A stretch of DNA of 38,015 nucleotides from Emticicia agri (GTDB lineage: Bacteria; Bacteroidota; Bacteroidia; Cytophagales; Spirosomataceae). The DNA lies in the NCBI GenBank assembly GCA_945860265.1, contig CAMAQF010000037.1, positions 1-38,015 of the forward strand, given 5' to 3'. Positions 31,365-38,015 of this stretch are shown here, piece after piece; position 1 is the first letter of the stretch; every line of letters starts with the position of its first letter. The translations under genes were made by a program, and so were the position numbers. Below the pieces are notes generated by a model that did no database searches, had not been told where the DNA came from, and saw nothing but the letters and a program-made list of their open reading frames with translations.

Positions 31365-32468
31365 ATGAAAGGTTTTCGTTTTTCTGAGTTCAAACCCGAA
31401 ATGAAGGGTGATAATAAATTTGAGCAATTACTCAATATTTTCCAGCAATTATTGCTCATGACAGCAGGTGATGTAACCCAATCCCTTGCCTACATGAGTG
31501 ACCTCGACCGTCAATATCAGCTCACGAGCGATGACTATGGCATGGCAAATTTTATTGATGACCTTAAGAAAAAAGGATATATTACTGAAGAAAATCAGGA
31601 GGCTGGCACCTTTAAAATGACCGCCAAAAGCGAGCAAAGTATCAGAAAACAATCACTTGATGAAATCTTTGGCAAACTCAAACGCACAAAATCAAGCGGT
31701 AGCCATCATACACCATATACAGGAACTGGAGATGAGTTAAGCAGCGATATTCGTGCATTCCAATTTGGTGATACGCTAGACCAAATCTCGATGACTGAAT
31801 CATTGAAAAATGCTCAAATAAACGGTGGTATTGATGACTTTATGCTTCTCGAGAGCGATTTGGAAGTGGTTGACCGTGAATCAAAAATTCAATCTTCAAC
31901 TGTACTGATGATTGACATTTCTCACTCGATGATTCTTTATGGGGAAGACCGTATCACGCCGGCCAAGAAGGTTGCTTTGGCTTTAGCCGAACTTATTCGT
32001 ACCAAGTATCCAAAAGATACACTCGACATTCTGGTTTTCGGAAATGATGCTTGGCAGATACAGCTCAAAGATATACCTTACCTCGAAGTTGGTCCTTATC
32101 ATACTAATACTGTGGCAGGTTTGGAACTCGCAATGGATTTACTACGCCGAAGAAAAACTAAAAATAAACAAGTTTTTATGATTACCGATGGTAAGCCAAC
32201 TTGCCTTAAAGAAGGGATCAATTACTATAAAAATAGCTTTGGACTCGACCGTAAGATTGTCAATAAAACCCTAACGATTGCGGCTCAGGCACGCCGCCTG
32301 GAGATTCCGATAACAACTTTTATGATCGCTTCTGACCCTTACTTGAAACAATTCGTGCAGCAATTCACTGAAGTGAATAATGGCCGTGCATATTTTAGTG
32401 GCCTAAATGGTTTAGGTGGCTTTGTGCTGGAAGATTTCCAACGAAATAGAAGAAAGAATGTGAAGTGA
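31365..32468 (+). CDS. VWA (von Willebrand A) domain protein
   Basis: The product has 367 residues from the ATG at 31365 (MKGFRFSEFKPEM). A longer frame from 31263 would translate the inverted repeat. Residues 1-180 are a helical region seen in Bacteroidota chelatase-associated VWA proteins. The VWA domain follows (about 178-360) with a complete metal-ion-dependent adhesion site: DISHS (Asp184, Ser186, Ser188), the threonine in HTNTVAGL, and the aspartate in MITDGKP. There is no signal peptide, so it is cytoplasmic. Such proteins normally pair with a MoxR or ChlI-like AAA ATPase encoded next to them, and none is present here. A truncated sensor gene lies upstream instead. Confidence 0.87.
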   Translation: MKGFRFSEFKPEMKGDNKFEQLLNIFQQLLLMTAGDVTQSLAYMSDLDRQYQLTSDDYGMANFIDDLKKKGYITEENQEAGTFKMTAKSEQSIRKQSLDEIFGKLKRTKSSGSHHTPYTGTGDELSSDIRAFQFGDTLDQISMTESLKNAQINGGIDDFMLLESDLEVVDRESKIQSSTVLMIDISHSMILYGEDRITPAKKVALALAELIRTKYPKDTLDILVFGNDAWQIQLKDIPYLEVGPYHTNTVAGLELAMDLLRRRKTKNKQVFMITDGKPTCLKEGINYYKNSFGLDRKIVNKTLTIAAQARRLEIPITTFMIASDPYLKQFVQQFTEVNNGRAYFSGLNGLGGFVLEDFQRNRRKNVK

Positions 32469-32546
32469 AGTATCCGCAGTAGATAGTCAACAGTTCACAA
32501 CAATGTTAGACACCTACGCTTACTTTGAAAATCGCCATACTATCAA

Positions 32547-33206
32547 ATGCAAAAAAAAGAACGATATACTGCCTTAGTAAAATATTTTAGCGAAAATTAT
32601 CCAGAGGCCGAAACTGAGCTTGCTTATACCAATCCTTATGAATTATTAGTTGCAGTAATACTTTCAGCTCAATGTACTGATAAGCGAGTGAACATCGTTA
32701 CTTCTAAACTTTTTCCACGCTTTCCCACGCCAGAAAGTTTGGCCGCCGCCAGTTCCGACGAGATTTTTGAATATATCAGAAGCGTGAGTTATCCAAATAA
32801 TAAAGCAAAACACCTAGTCGGCATGGCTCGTATATTGGTCAATGATTTTAATTCGGAAGTACCAAATTCGATTGAAGACTTACAAAAAATGCCAGGAGTT
32901 GGGCGTAAAACTGCCAATGTTATCGTTTCGGTAATTTTCAATCAACCTGCAATGGCAGTCGATACGCACGTTTTTAGGGTTTCTCACCGCTTAGGTTTAG
33001 TACCCAAAACAGCCAAAACGCCACTTTTGGTGGAAAAACAATTAATCAAACATATTCCGAAGGATAAAATTGCGGTAGCTCATCATTGGCTAATTCTACA
33101 TGGGCGTTATATTTGTGTAGCACGCACGCCCAAATGTGCGGAATGTAAACTAAAACCCTTCTGCCAAGCCTATGAAAAACAAAAATTTGATACTCCACAT
33201 CTTTAA
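32547..33206 (+). CDS. nth: Endonuclease III
   Basis: A 219-residue DNA glycosylase/AP lyase for oxidised pyrimidines in base-excision repair. The helix-hairpin-helix LQKMPGVGRKTANVIVS carries the catalytic lysine, and VDTHVFRVSHRLGL carries the catalytic aspartate. The C-terminal 4Fe-4S cluster motif is complete: Cys-x6-Cys-x2-Cys-x5-Cys in CVARTPKCAECKLKPFC. The length is standard. It lies 78 bases after the VWA gene on the same strand, so co-transcription is possible but functionally unexplained. Confidence 0.95.
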   Translation: MQKKERYTALVKYFSENYPEAETELAYTNPYELLVAVILSAQCTDKRVNIVTSKLFPRFPTPESLAAASSDEIFEYIRSVSYPNNKAKHLVGMARILVNDFNSEVPNSIEDLQKMPGVGRKTANVIVSVIFNQPAMAVDTHVFRVSHRLGLVPKTAKTPLLVEKQLIKHIPKDKIAVAHHWLILHGRYICVARTPKCAECKLKPFCQAYEKQKFDTPHL

Positions 33207-33275
33207 TGAGAGAATGAGCGAATAATTGTAACTTAGACATTTATTAGATTATAATTTAAATAAATTGACAATTTG

Positions 33276-33375
33276 GTGATTTGACAATTTGAAGATTAAG
33301 GCATTCAATTTATTGATTATCAAGTAATTGTAAGGATAATTTCCAAATTTCCATATCTTTAAATTATCAAATCAC
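33276..33375. repeat. Intergenic inverted repeat between nth and the MOSC gene
   Basis: The 21-base arm at 33276-33296 (beginning GTGATTTGACAATTTG) pairs with 33355-33375 (ending AAATTATCAAATCAC) with only two mismatches. The left side also holds a direct repeat TTGACAATTTG (33265-33275 and 33281-33291). It lies 22 bases before the MOSC start. It has the look of a dispersed AT-rich hairpin element. Confidence 0.6.
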
Positions 33376-33396
33376 TTTGTTTAAAAAGTATTTATC

Positions 33397-33876
33397 ATGG
33401 AAATAAAAGAATTAATGCAAACATTCGCCCATGAAGGGAAGGTAGAATGGTTAAGTTACCGCCCAGGTCCAACGTCTCGTGGAGAAATCTTAGTCGTTGA
33501 TAAAATTGAGGTTTCGGAGAAAATAGGAATTGAAGGCGATAGATATAAAGGAAGCAATAAAAAACGCCAGATTACACTTATTCAATCCGAACACATAGAA
33601 TTGGTAAGCAAAATACTGCAAAAAGAAAACATCGATCCAGCTCTTTTGCGAAGAAATATCGTCGTATCTGGGCTCAATTTATTAGCTCTCAATAATTTAG
33701 AGTTTAAAATCGGAGATGCAATATTGAAAATGACTGGTTATTGCCACCCATGTAGCCGAATGGAACAAAATCTTGGTATAGGTGGCTACAATGCCATGCG
33801 TGGACACGGTGGAATTACGTGCATGGTCATAAAAGGAGGAAAAATCAGAATTGGAGATTCGGTAGGTTTGGTTTAA
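33397..33876 (+). CDS. MOSC-domain protein
   Basis: A 159-residue cytoplasmic protein consisting of one MOSC domain, related to the C-terminus of molybdenum cofactor sulfurase and to YiiM/YuaD. These bind molybdenum cofactor or transfer sulfur through a conserved cysteine. Visible motifs are EGDRYKGSNKKRQITLIQSE, RRNIVVSGLNLLALN, and GYCHPCSRMEQNLG with the candidate active cysteines, followed by GHGGITCMVIKGG. No molybdoenzyme gene is in the window. Its stop overlaps that of the convergent esterase gene by a few bases. Confidence 0.88.
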   Translation: MEIKELMQTFAHEGKVEWLSYRPGPTSRGEILVVDKIEVSEKIGIEGDRYKGSNKKRQITLIQSEHIELVSKILQKENIDPALLRRNIVVSGLNLLALNNLEFKIGDAILKMTGYCHPCSRMEQNLGIGGYNAMRGHGGITCMVIKGGKIRIGDSVGLV

Positions 33877-34559
33877 AAGCTTTCAATAATTAATTTTAAA
33901 GTTGGCTCATCGACGGTGTGTTTTCCTTCAAAGCATACAATCTTTGCATTTATATCTTCCATCATCGTTGCTCTAAATTTCTCTGATATTTCAGGATAAG
34001 CTACCAAAAATTCGTCTTTATCACCATAAATATAGAAGGTTTCTACATTTTTTAGTTTTTCTGGCTCAATTACTTCTCTGATTCCATTACTAAAAAATCC
34101 TGCCCAGAGTAACAATCTATCACATTTGATTTTTTCAGCACCAAACCATCTACAGACTGTTGCACAACCTTGTGAAAAACCCAAAATATTGATTTTAATA
34201 TTCGTCAAATCTCGGTCTTTCAATAAACTTTCATAAATCGTATTCAGATAATCGTTATTATCATATATCTCAGAGTGGCGTAATTCACGCGTCATCCAAG
34301 AAGCTCCTACCCTTTTGAAATCAGCATCCAAGTAAAATCTTGAAGGTGCTTCAGGGGCCACGATAAAAGTCTGATTATCAACAATATTTGCAAATTTTTT
34401 AATAAAATACTGCGAAAGTTGCCCATAACCATGCACCACAAACCAAATCGTTTTGGTATGCTCATTTAATTCTCCAAGAGTATAATATCGTGCCGTTCTT
34501 TCTATTTTTATTTGATGCTCAAATAGCTCTGAATTCTGGGCGGCTGTCGTTAGAGTCAT
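33873..34559 (-). CDS. Alpha/beta hydrolase (phospholipase/carboxylesterase-like)
   Basis: The product has 228 residues from the ATG at 34559 (MTLTTAAQNSELFEHQIK). An alternative ATG at 34622 would add a hydrophobic stretch that could be a signal anchor, and I cannot exclude it. The nucleophile elbow is GFSQG with the catalytic serine. The acid is probably in YGDKDEFL, and the histidine is in EGKHTVD. It resembles small esterases of the YpfH/carboxylesterase group. The natural substrate is unknown. Its stop codon (33873-33875) overlaps the stop of the MOSC gene on the other strand, so the two 3' ends interlock without a terminator. Confidence 0.82.
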   Translation of the reverse strand: MTLTTAAQNSELFEHQIKIERTARYYTLGELNEHTKTIWFVVHGYGQLSQYFIKKFANIVDNQTFIVAPEAPSRFYLDADFKRVGASWMTRELRHSEIYDNNDYLNTIYESLLKDRDLTNIKINILGFSQGCATVCRWFGAEKIKCDRLLLWAGFFSNGIREVIEPEKLKNVETFYIYGDKDEFLVAYPEISEKFRATMMEDINAKIVCFEGKHTVDEPTLKLIIESF

Positions 34560-34774
34560 GCGTTTTTTAGTATTTTTAAGCCAATAAAATGTGGTAATAA
34601 ACAAAACGTACAGAGTTACCAATGTTCAGAGGCGACCGTAGCTCGGTAAAAAGTATTGATAATGAGGCAATTAAATTTCCTATTTTTCGCAAACCATTTT
34701 TAGTTAGGTAGATATAGAATTGAGCAAAGTAAGCAAAAAACTTTTGAAGAAGAAGACTCCACTCAGAATTCAAA

Positions 34775-35116
34775 TTAACCTCCCGCCTTCTTGGCTTTAT
34801 AGCCTTCTTTAAGCAAAAAGACCAATATTTTATCACGGTGGTCACCTTGTAGTAAAATTTCGCCATCTTTGGCAGTTCCGCCACTACCACACAGATTTTG
34901 AAGTTTTTTTCTGAGGCTTTGCAAGTCTTCATCCTTTCCGATAAAACCATCTATTCGACTTACAATTTTATTTCCACCTTTTCTGTCCAACCAAATCTTG
35001 AAGTTTTGTTGTTGAGCAGGTAAAGTATCGGGTTCTTCATCTTCACCAAAATTATATTCAAACTCAGGATTAGTAGAATATACGACTCCATGCGGAGTAT
35101 CTTTCTTATTTTTCAT
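34775..35116 (-). CDS. SUI1/eIF1-like translation factor (YciH family)
   Basis: A 113-residue protein whose C-terminal half is the SUI1 fold: DRKGGNKIVSRIDGF, CGSGGTAKDGEILLQGDHRD and VFLLKEGYKAKKAGG. The N-terminal 45 residues are acidic and poorly conserved. Bacterial YciH proteins resemble eIF1 and can influence start-codon fidelity, but their normal role is uncertain. The ATG overlaps the TGA of the lipid kinase gene (ATGA), so it is translationally coupled as second gene of the pair. Confidence 0.9.
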   Translation of the reverse strand: MKNKKDTPHGVVYSTNPEFEYNFGEDEEPDTLPAQQQNFKIWLDRKGGNKIVSRIDGFIGKDEDLQSLRKKLQNLCGSGGTAKDGEILLQGDHRDKILVFLLKEGYKAKKAGG

Positions 35117-35982
35117 ATTATTACCCTTAAACTTTTTTCTGAAATACTGATTATCAACTCATTAGTCTTCAATTGTAGTGGTTCACCATCGTAATGAATC
35201 AAGCAATTTTGTTCGGTTGAAACTTTAAATTTTGTACCACGATAGTTTTCTGAAAGCTCAGAAGAATGAATATTTCCATTGAATAACTGAGCAATAATTG
35301 GCAAAATCTGCCAAGTATTGGGTGGACTAATAATGGTACAATCAATTATTCCATCATCAATAATTGCCGATGGAGTTATGAAGGCATTGTTGCCAAATTG
35401 ACGTGCATTGCCGAAAGTAATACTAAAAATATCAAAATCATTTGCTCCAAATACGCATTTCAAAGGTTTATATTTCCAAAATTCTGAAAACCCAATTTTT
35501 ACATAGTTCAACAAGCCTCTGCCTTTCATTTTTGAAAATATATCGGCACAATGTGCATCAAATCCGATTCCTGCGGTACAGAAAAAAGGCACTTCATTGG
35601 CGTAGCAGACATCAATGATTTTGCTTACAGGTGTATTCAAAGATTCAATAGCTTTTGTAACTTTCATCGGAATCTCCAACTCCCTCGCCAAGCCATTTCC
35701 CGAACCAGTTGGAATAATACCCAAAGCGGTTTTTGTATGAATTAAAGCTTTTCCAACTTCATTTACAGTACCATCGCCACCAATCGCCACAACTATTGGT
35801 ATATTGTTTTTTACAGCATCGGCAGCAATTTTGGTTGCATGACCTGCAAATTCGGTATAACAGATTTTAGGTAAATATAAGTGTTTATCTAATTGATTAT
35901 CAATTAGTTCGACTATCGACTGATGTACTTTTTTGCCTCCAGAAATTGGATTTACAATAAACCAAATTGCTTGTTTATTCAC
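35113..35982 (-). CDS. YegS/BmrU-type lipid kinase (diacylglycerol kinase family)
   Basis: A 289-residue cytoplasmic kinase with a DAGK catalytic domain that phosphorylates diacylglycerol or a related lipid. The nucleotide motif VVAIGGDGTVNEVGKALI and the following LGIIPTGSGNGLARELEIP are the family signature, and the start AIWFIVNPISGGKK fits. The length is normal. A good promoter lies just upstream (36011-36043), and a SUI1-like gene is coupled behind it. Confidence 0.93.
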   Translation of the reverse strand: MNKQAIWFIVNPISGGKKVHQSIVELIDNQLDKHLYLPKICYTEFAGHATKIAADAVKNNIPIVVAIGGDGTVNEVGKALIHTKTALGIIPTGSGNGLARELEIPMKVTKAIESLNTPVSKIIDVCYANEVPFFCTAGIGFDAHCADIFSKMKGRGLLNYVKIGFSEFWKYKPLKCVFGANDFDIFSITFGNARQFGNNAFITPSAIIDDGIIDCTIISPPNTWQILPIIAQLFNGNIHSSELSENYRGTKFKVSTEQNCLIHYDGEPLQLKTNELIISISEKSLRVII

Positions 35983-36010
35983 GAAAATTTAATAGATTTA
36001 TGCTTTATTG

Positions 36011-36043
36011 CAAAGATATAAAAAGTCAATGGTTGAAAAACAA
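36011..36043 (-). promoter_or_regulatory. Promoter of the lipid kinase operon
   Basis: The minus strand carries TATCTTTG (36018-36011), a full -7 match, preceded by TTG (36043-36041) with a 22-base spacer. The start codon is at 35982, giving a leader of about 20 bases. It lies in the 99-bp region shared with the divergent NTF2-like gene. Confidence 0.6.
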
Positions 36044-36081
36044 TCTTACATTAAAAAACATATTTCCCAAACAAAGTATTT

Positions 36082-36513
36082 ATGAAGAAAAACCTACTGC
36101 TAATCTGTTTTGTAATGCTTTCGGTGGCGAGTATTGCTCAAAAAACAAACGAACGCCAAGCTGTATTGGAGGTAATGAATCGCCAAAACAAACATTGGAA
36201 CGAAGGTAATATCAGTGCTTTTATGGAGGATTATTGGAAGTCAGACTCACTCATGTTTATTGGTTCAAAAGGAGTAGTTTATGGATGGAAACCAACACTT
36301 GACCGGTACAATAAAACTTATCCAGACAAAGCTACCATGGGGACGCTAAAATTTGATATTCAGAAAACTGATTTTCACTCCAAAACTACTTGTTGGGTAT
36401 TGGGCAAATGGCATCTTACTCGCCCCGAAAAAGGCGACATTGGGGGATATTTTACGCTCATACTCAAAAAAATTAACGGTAAATGGTTGATTGTTTCTGA
36501 TCATACGAGTTAA
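36082..36513 (+). CDS. Secreted NTF2-like protein (DUF4440/SnoaL-like)
   Basis: A 143-residue protein with a signal peptide (MKKNLLLICFVMLSVASIAQ), followed by a single cone-shaped NTF2-like domain: RQAVLEVMNRQNKHWNEGNI, FMEDYWKSDSLMFIG and GYFTLILKKINGKWLIVSDH. Such domains bind small ligands or serve as ketosteroid-isomerase-like enzymes, but this exported type has no assigned function. It stands alone between divergent and convergent neighbours and is followed by a long hairpin. Confidence 0.83.
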   Translation: MKKNLLLICFVMLSVASIAQKTNERQAVLEVMNRQNKHWNEGNISAFMEDYWKSDSLMFIGSKGVVYGWKPTLDRYNKTYPDKATMGTLKFDIQKTDFHSKTTCWVLGKWHLTRPEKGDIGGYFTLILKKINGKWLIVSDHTS

Positions 36514-36669
36514 AAATCAATTTTAACATTTCTGTGAAGGCATTAAACGATAAATCATTAATTATTAGCATTTTAACTCCTATAGTGTGGGTTTTCCCTT
36601 TTTCTAAATAACACAAAATTATGGACTGCTAATTTAAATAAGTCAGCGATGAATTAATGTTAAACATGA

Positions 36670-36721
36670 ATGACCTCAAAACGACGAACATTTATTATGA
36701 TGTTCGGCGTTTTGAGGTCAT
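36670..36721. terminator. Unusually long hairpin between convergent genes
   Basis: The 22-base arm 36670-36691 (beginning ATGACCTCAAAACG) pairs with 36700-36721 (ending CGTTTTGAGGTCAT) at 21 of 22 positions around an 8-base loop. It lies between the NTF2-like gene (+) and the oxidoreductase gene (-). T tracts are weak. It is longer and more perfect than the other terminators in this window, so it might also be a mobile palindrome. Confidence 0.75.
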
Positions 36722-36782
36722 CAATTTATTTATCTTAAATGTGACTTTTAAAATTAAAAAATGAATTTAAGATGATTGGCTT

Positions 36783-38015
36783 CTATACTTTCCAACCTTC
36801 ACGATAGGTTCTACCAACAAATTGATTGGCTTCTTCTAAGTTAGTGATTCTCATATTTTCACCATCCCAAAGGAGTTTTTTGCGAGCGAAAAACTCCATT
36901 TGTCCTTTGCTATTTTCTTTTCTTAGCATGTAGCTTCTAATAGCCAAATTACCCATTAAAACCGTTTCGGTCATTGGACCGGCATAATCAAAAGATGATG
37001 TTAAGCCTAAATGCTCTTTGCTTTTAAAACCTGCCTTACAAGCATCAACCCATCGGCGTTGGTGACCGTATTCGGACTCCATATCTTTTGGTAAATCTGG
37101 GCCTAATTCTTTCGTGCCATCATTTAGAAATAATTTTGGCATCATTGGAGAACTATCATTTATATTCGTCGTAATGATACCCTTTTCACCGATAATAAGT
37201 ACACCATTGCTACTGTTTGTTCCGCCAATGTCTTCGTTAGCAGGAATAATATCAGGATGTGAAGGACGGATACCGCCATCGCTCCAAGTCATTTCAATCG
37301 GTGATTTACTTTTAGTGGTTGCTCCAAAATGTAAAGTAATGAATGATGAAGCTGGACATCCTTCAGGGTTGAAATCAGGCGACCACATTTTTGAATATAC
37401 TGAGGCAACACTACATTCGGCATCGGTTGGGTATTTTAAACCCAACGTACGAAATGGAATATCAATCAAGTGACAACCCACATCACCCAAAGCTCCTGTA
37501 CCGTAATCCCACCAGCCTCGCCAGTTAAATGGGTGCATATTTGGAATGTAAGGCTTATATTCACTTGGCCCCAGCCATAAATTCCAGTCTAAATCTTTTG
37601 GTTTTAAGCTATCATCTGGTTTTGGCATTGGATTACCTTGTGGCCAAACTGGACGGTTTGTCCATATCTGTACTTTTGAAATTTTACCGAGTTTATCAGA
37701 ATCAATCCAAGCTTTAACGGTATTAAGAAGCGGATTCGATGCTCCTTGATTACCCATTTGACTCACGATTTTATATTTTCTAGCCATTTCGGTAAGCAAT
37801 CTCGCTTCACGAATATTATGAGTCATTGGTTTCTGCACATATACGTGTTTGCCACGCTCCATTGCAAAAGCTGCCGCAGGACCGTGTACGTGGTCAGGCG
37901 TAGAAATCGTTAATGCGTCAATGTCTTTTTCTTTATCCAACATTTCTCGGTAGTCGGCATAAAGTTTGGCATTTGGGAATTTTTTAACAGTATCTTTCGC
38001 ACTTCCCGAAAAATC
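36783..38015 (-). CDS. Gfo/Idh/MocA-family oxidoreductase, 5' end beyond window
   Basis: The frame is open to the right edge (411 codons), so the N-terminal Rossmann motif and any signal sequence are not seen. The visible part starts in the nucleotide-binding domain (FPNAKLYADYREMLDKEKDIDALTISTPDH, split by turns). It then has the conserved EKP-like motif as HVYVQKPMTHNIREARLL, the WNLWLGPSEYKPYIP and NWRGWWDYGTGALGDVGCHL motifs, and the C-terminal LEEANQFVGRTYREGW. The last groups are typical of secreted Bacteroidota and Planctomycetes members that act on sugars or glycosides, many with a Tat signal. The lysine of QKP is the expected catalytic residue. Substrate unknown. Confidence 0.9.
   Translation of the reverse strand, partial: DFSGSAKDTVKKFPNAKLYADYREMLDKEKDIDALTISTPDHVHGPAAAFAMERGKHVYVQKPMTHNIREARLLTEMARKYKIVSQMGNQGASNPLLNTVKAWIDSDKLGKISKVQIWTNRPVWPQGNPMPKPDDSLKPKDLDWNLWLGPSEYKPYIPNMHPFNWRGWWDYGTGALGDVGCHLIDIPFRTLGLKYPTDAECSVASVYSKMWSPDFNPEGCPASSFITLHFGATTKSKSPIEMTWSDGGIRPSHPDIIPANEDIGGTNSSNGVLIIGEKGIITTNINDSSPMMPKLFLNDGTKELGPDLPKDMESEYGHQRRWVDACKAGFKSKEHLGLTSSFDYAGPMTETVLMGNLAIRSYMLRKENSKGQMEFFARKKLLWDGENMRITNLEEANQFVGRTYREGWKV

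Noticed and set aside
34629..34718. Short plus-strand frame beginning MFRGDRSSVKSID
   Set aside because: Only 30 codons, no family likeness and no promoter; probably chance.
1..38015. tRNA, rRNA, CRISPR, intact IS or prophage
   Set aside because: I looked for T-loop GTTCRANYC patterns, regularly spaced direct repeats, and transposase or integrase motifs on both strands and found nothing convincing by eye; tRNAscan-SE, CRISPR and ISfinder searches would be decisive.

Overview
The window is AT-rich bacterial DNA from a member of the Bacteroidota, most likely the order Cytophagales. The genus cannot be fixed from sequence alone. Supporting signs are a large secreted protein built of Ig-like repeats of the CHU_C/Ig_7 kind, TonB-dependent receptors with an N-terminal CarboxypepD_reg-like domain, a DUF4834 protein, almost no Shine-Dalgarno sites, and many intergenic matches to the Bacteroidota -7 promoter element TAnnTTTG. 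I saw no tRNA, rRNA, CRISPR array, intact insertion sequence or prophage.

Layout. 1-2494 (-): 5' part of a giant secreted adhesin-like gene that runs off the left edge. 2495-3894: a gene-poor, repeat-rich stretch with two copies of a MITE-like element (A) alternating with two copies of a second repeat (B). 3895-5683 (+): an SRPBCC protein and a dicarboxylate/amino-acid symporter, with a REP-like hairpin across their junction. 5766-8333 (-): sufC-ridA-sufD, lacking sufB and sufS. 8957-18302 (+): two TonB-dependent receptors, a secreted tyrosine-phosphatase-like enzyme, a beta-helix lipoprotein and a beta-propeller phytase. This reads as a phytate or organophosphate scavenging locus, and an intrinsic terminator sits directly before each phosphatase gene. 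18828-21345 (+): arginine deiminase and a CtlX-like citrulline hydrolase. 21432-22734 (+): a SatD-family regulator-like protein overlapping a DUF3307 membrane protein, behind a striking palindrome that encloses the -7 element. 22789-25753 (+): a soluble FAD/NAD(P)H oxidoreductase and a membrane polyferredoxin. 25826-30606 (-): deoC, a histone-deacetylase-family hydrolase, a broken doxX, DUF4834, a TlpA-like thioredoxin and cobA. 30901-33876 (+): a PilJ-type sensor fragment cut off by the third copy of element A, then a VWA protein, endonuclease III and a MOSC protein. 33873-35982 (-): an esterase, a SUI1/YciH protein and a YegS/DAGK lipid kinase. 36082-36513 (+): an NTF2-like secreted protein. 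36783-38015 (-): a Gfo/Idh/MocA oxidoreductase running off the right edge.

How the genes work together. The clearest joint function is the 9-18 kb locus: outer-membrane import by two receptors plus secreted phosphatases that would release phosphate (and possibly inositol phosphates) from phytate. The arginine deiminase/CtlX pair would take arginine to citrulline and on to ornithine. The FAD oxidoreductase and the polyferredoxin are 4 bp apart and probably form one membrane-bound electron-transfer unit of unknown substrate. The most intriguing non-coding items are the palindrome at the satD promoter, the A/B repeats and their link to a truncated gene, and the repeated terminator-then-phosphatase arrangement.
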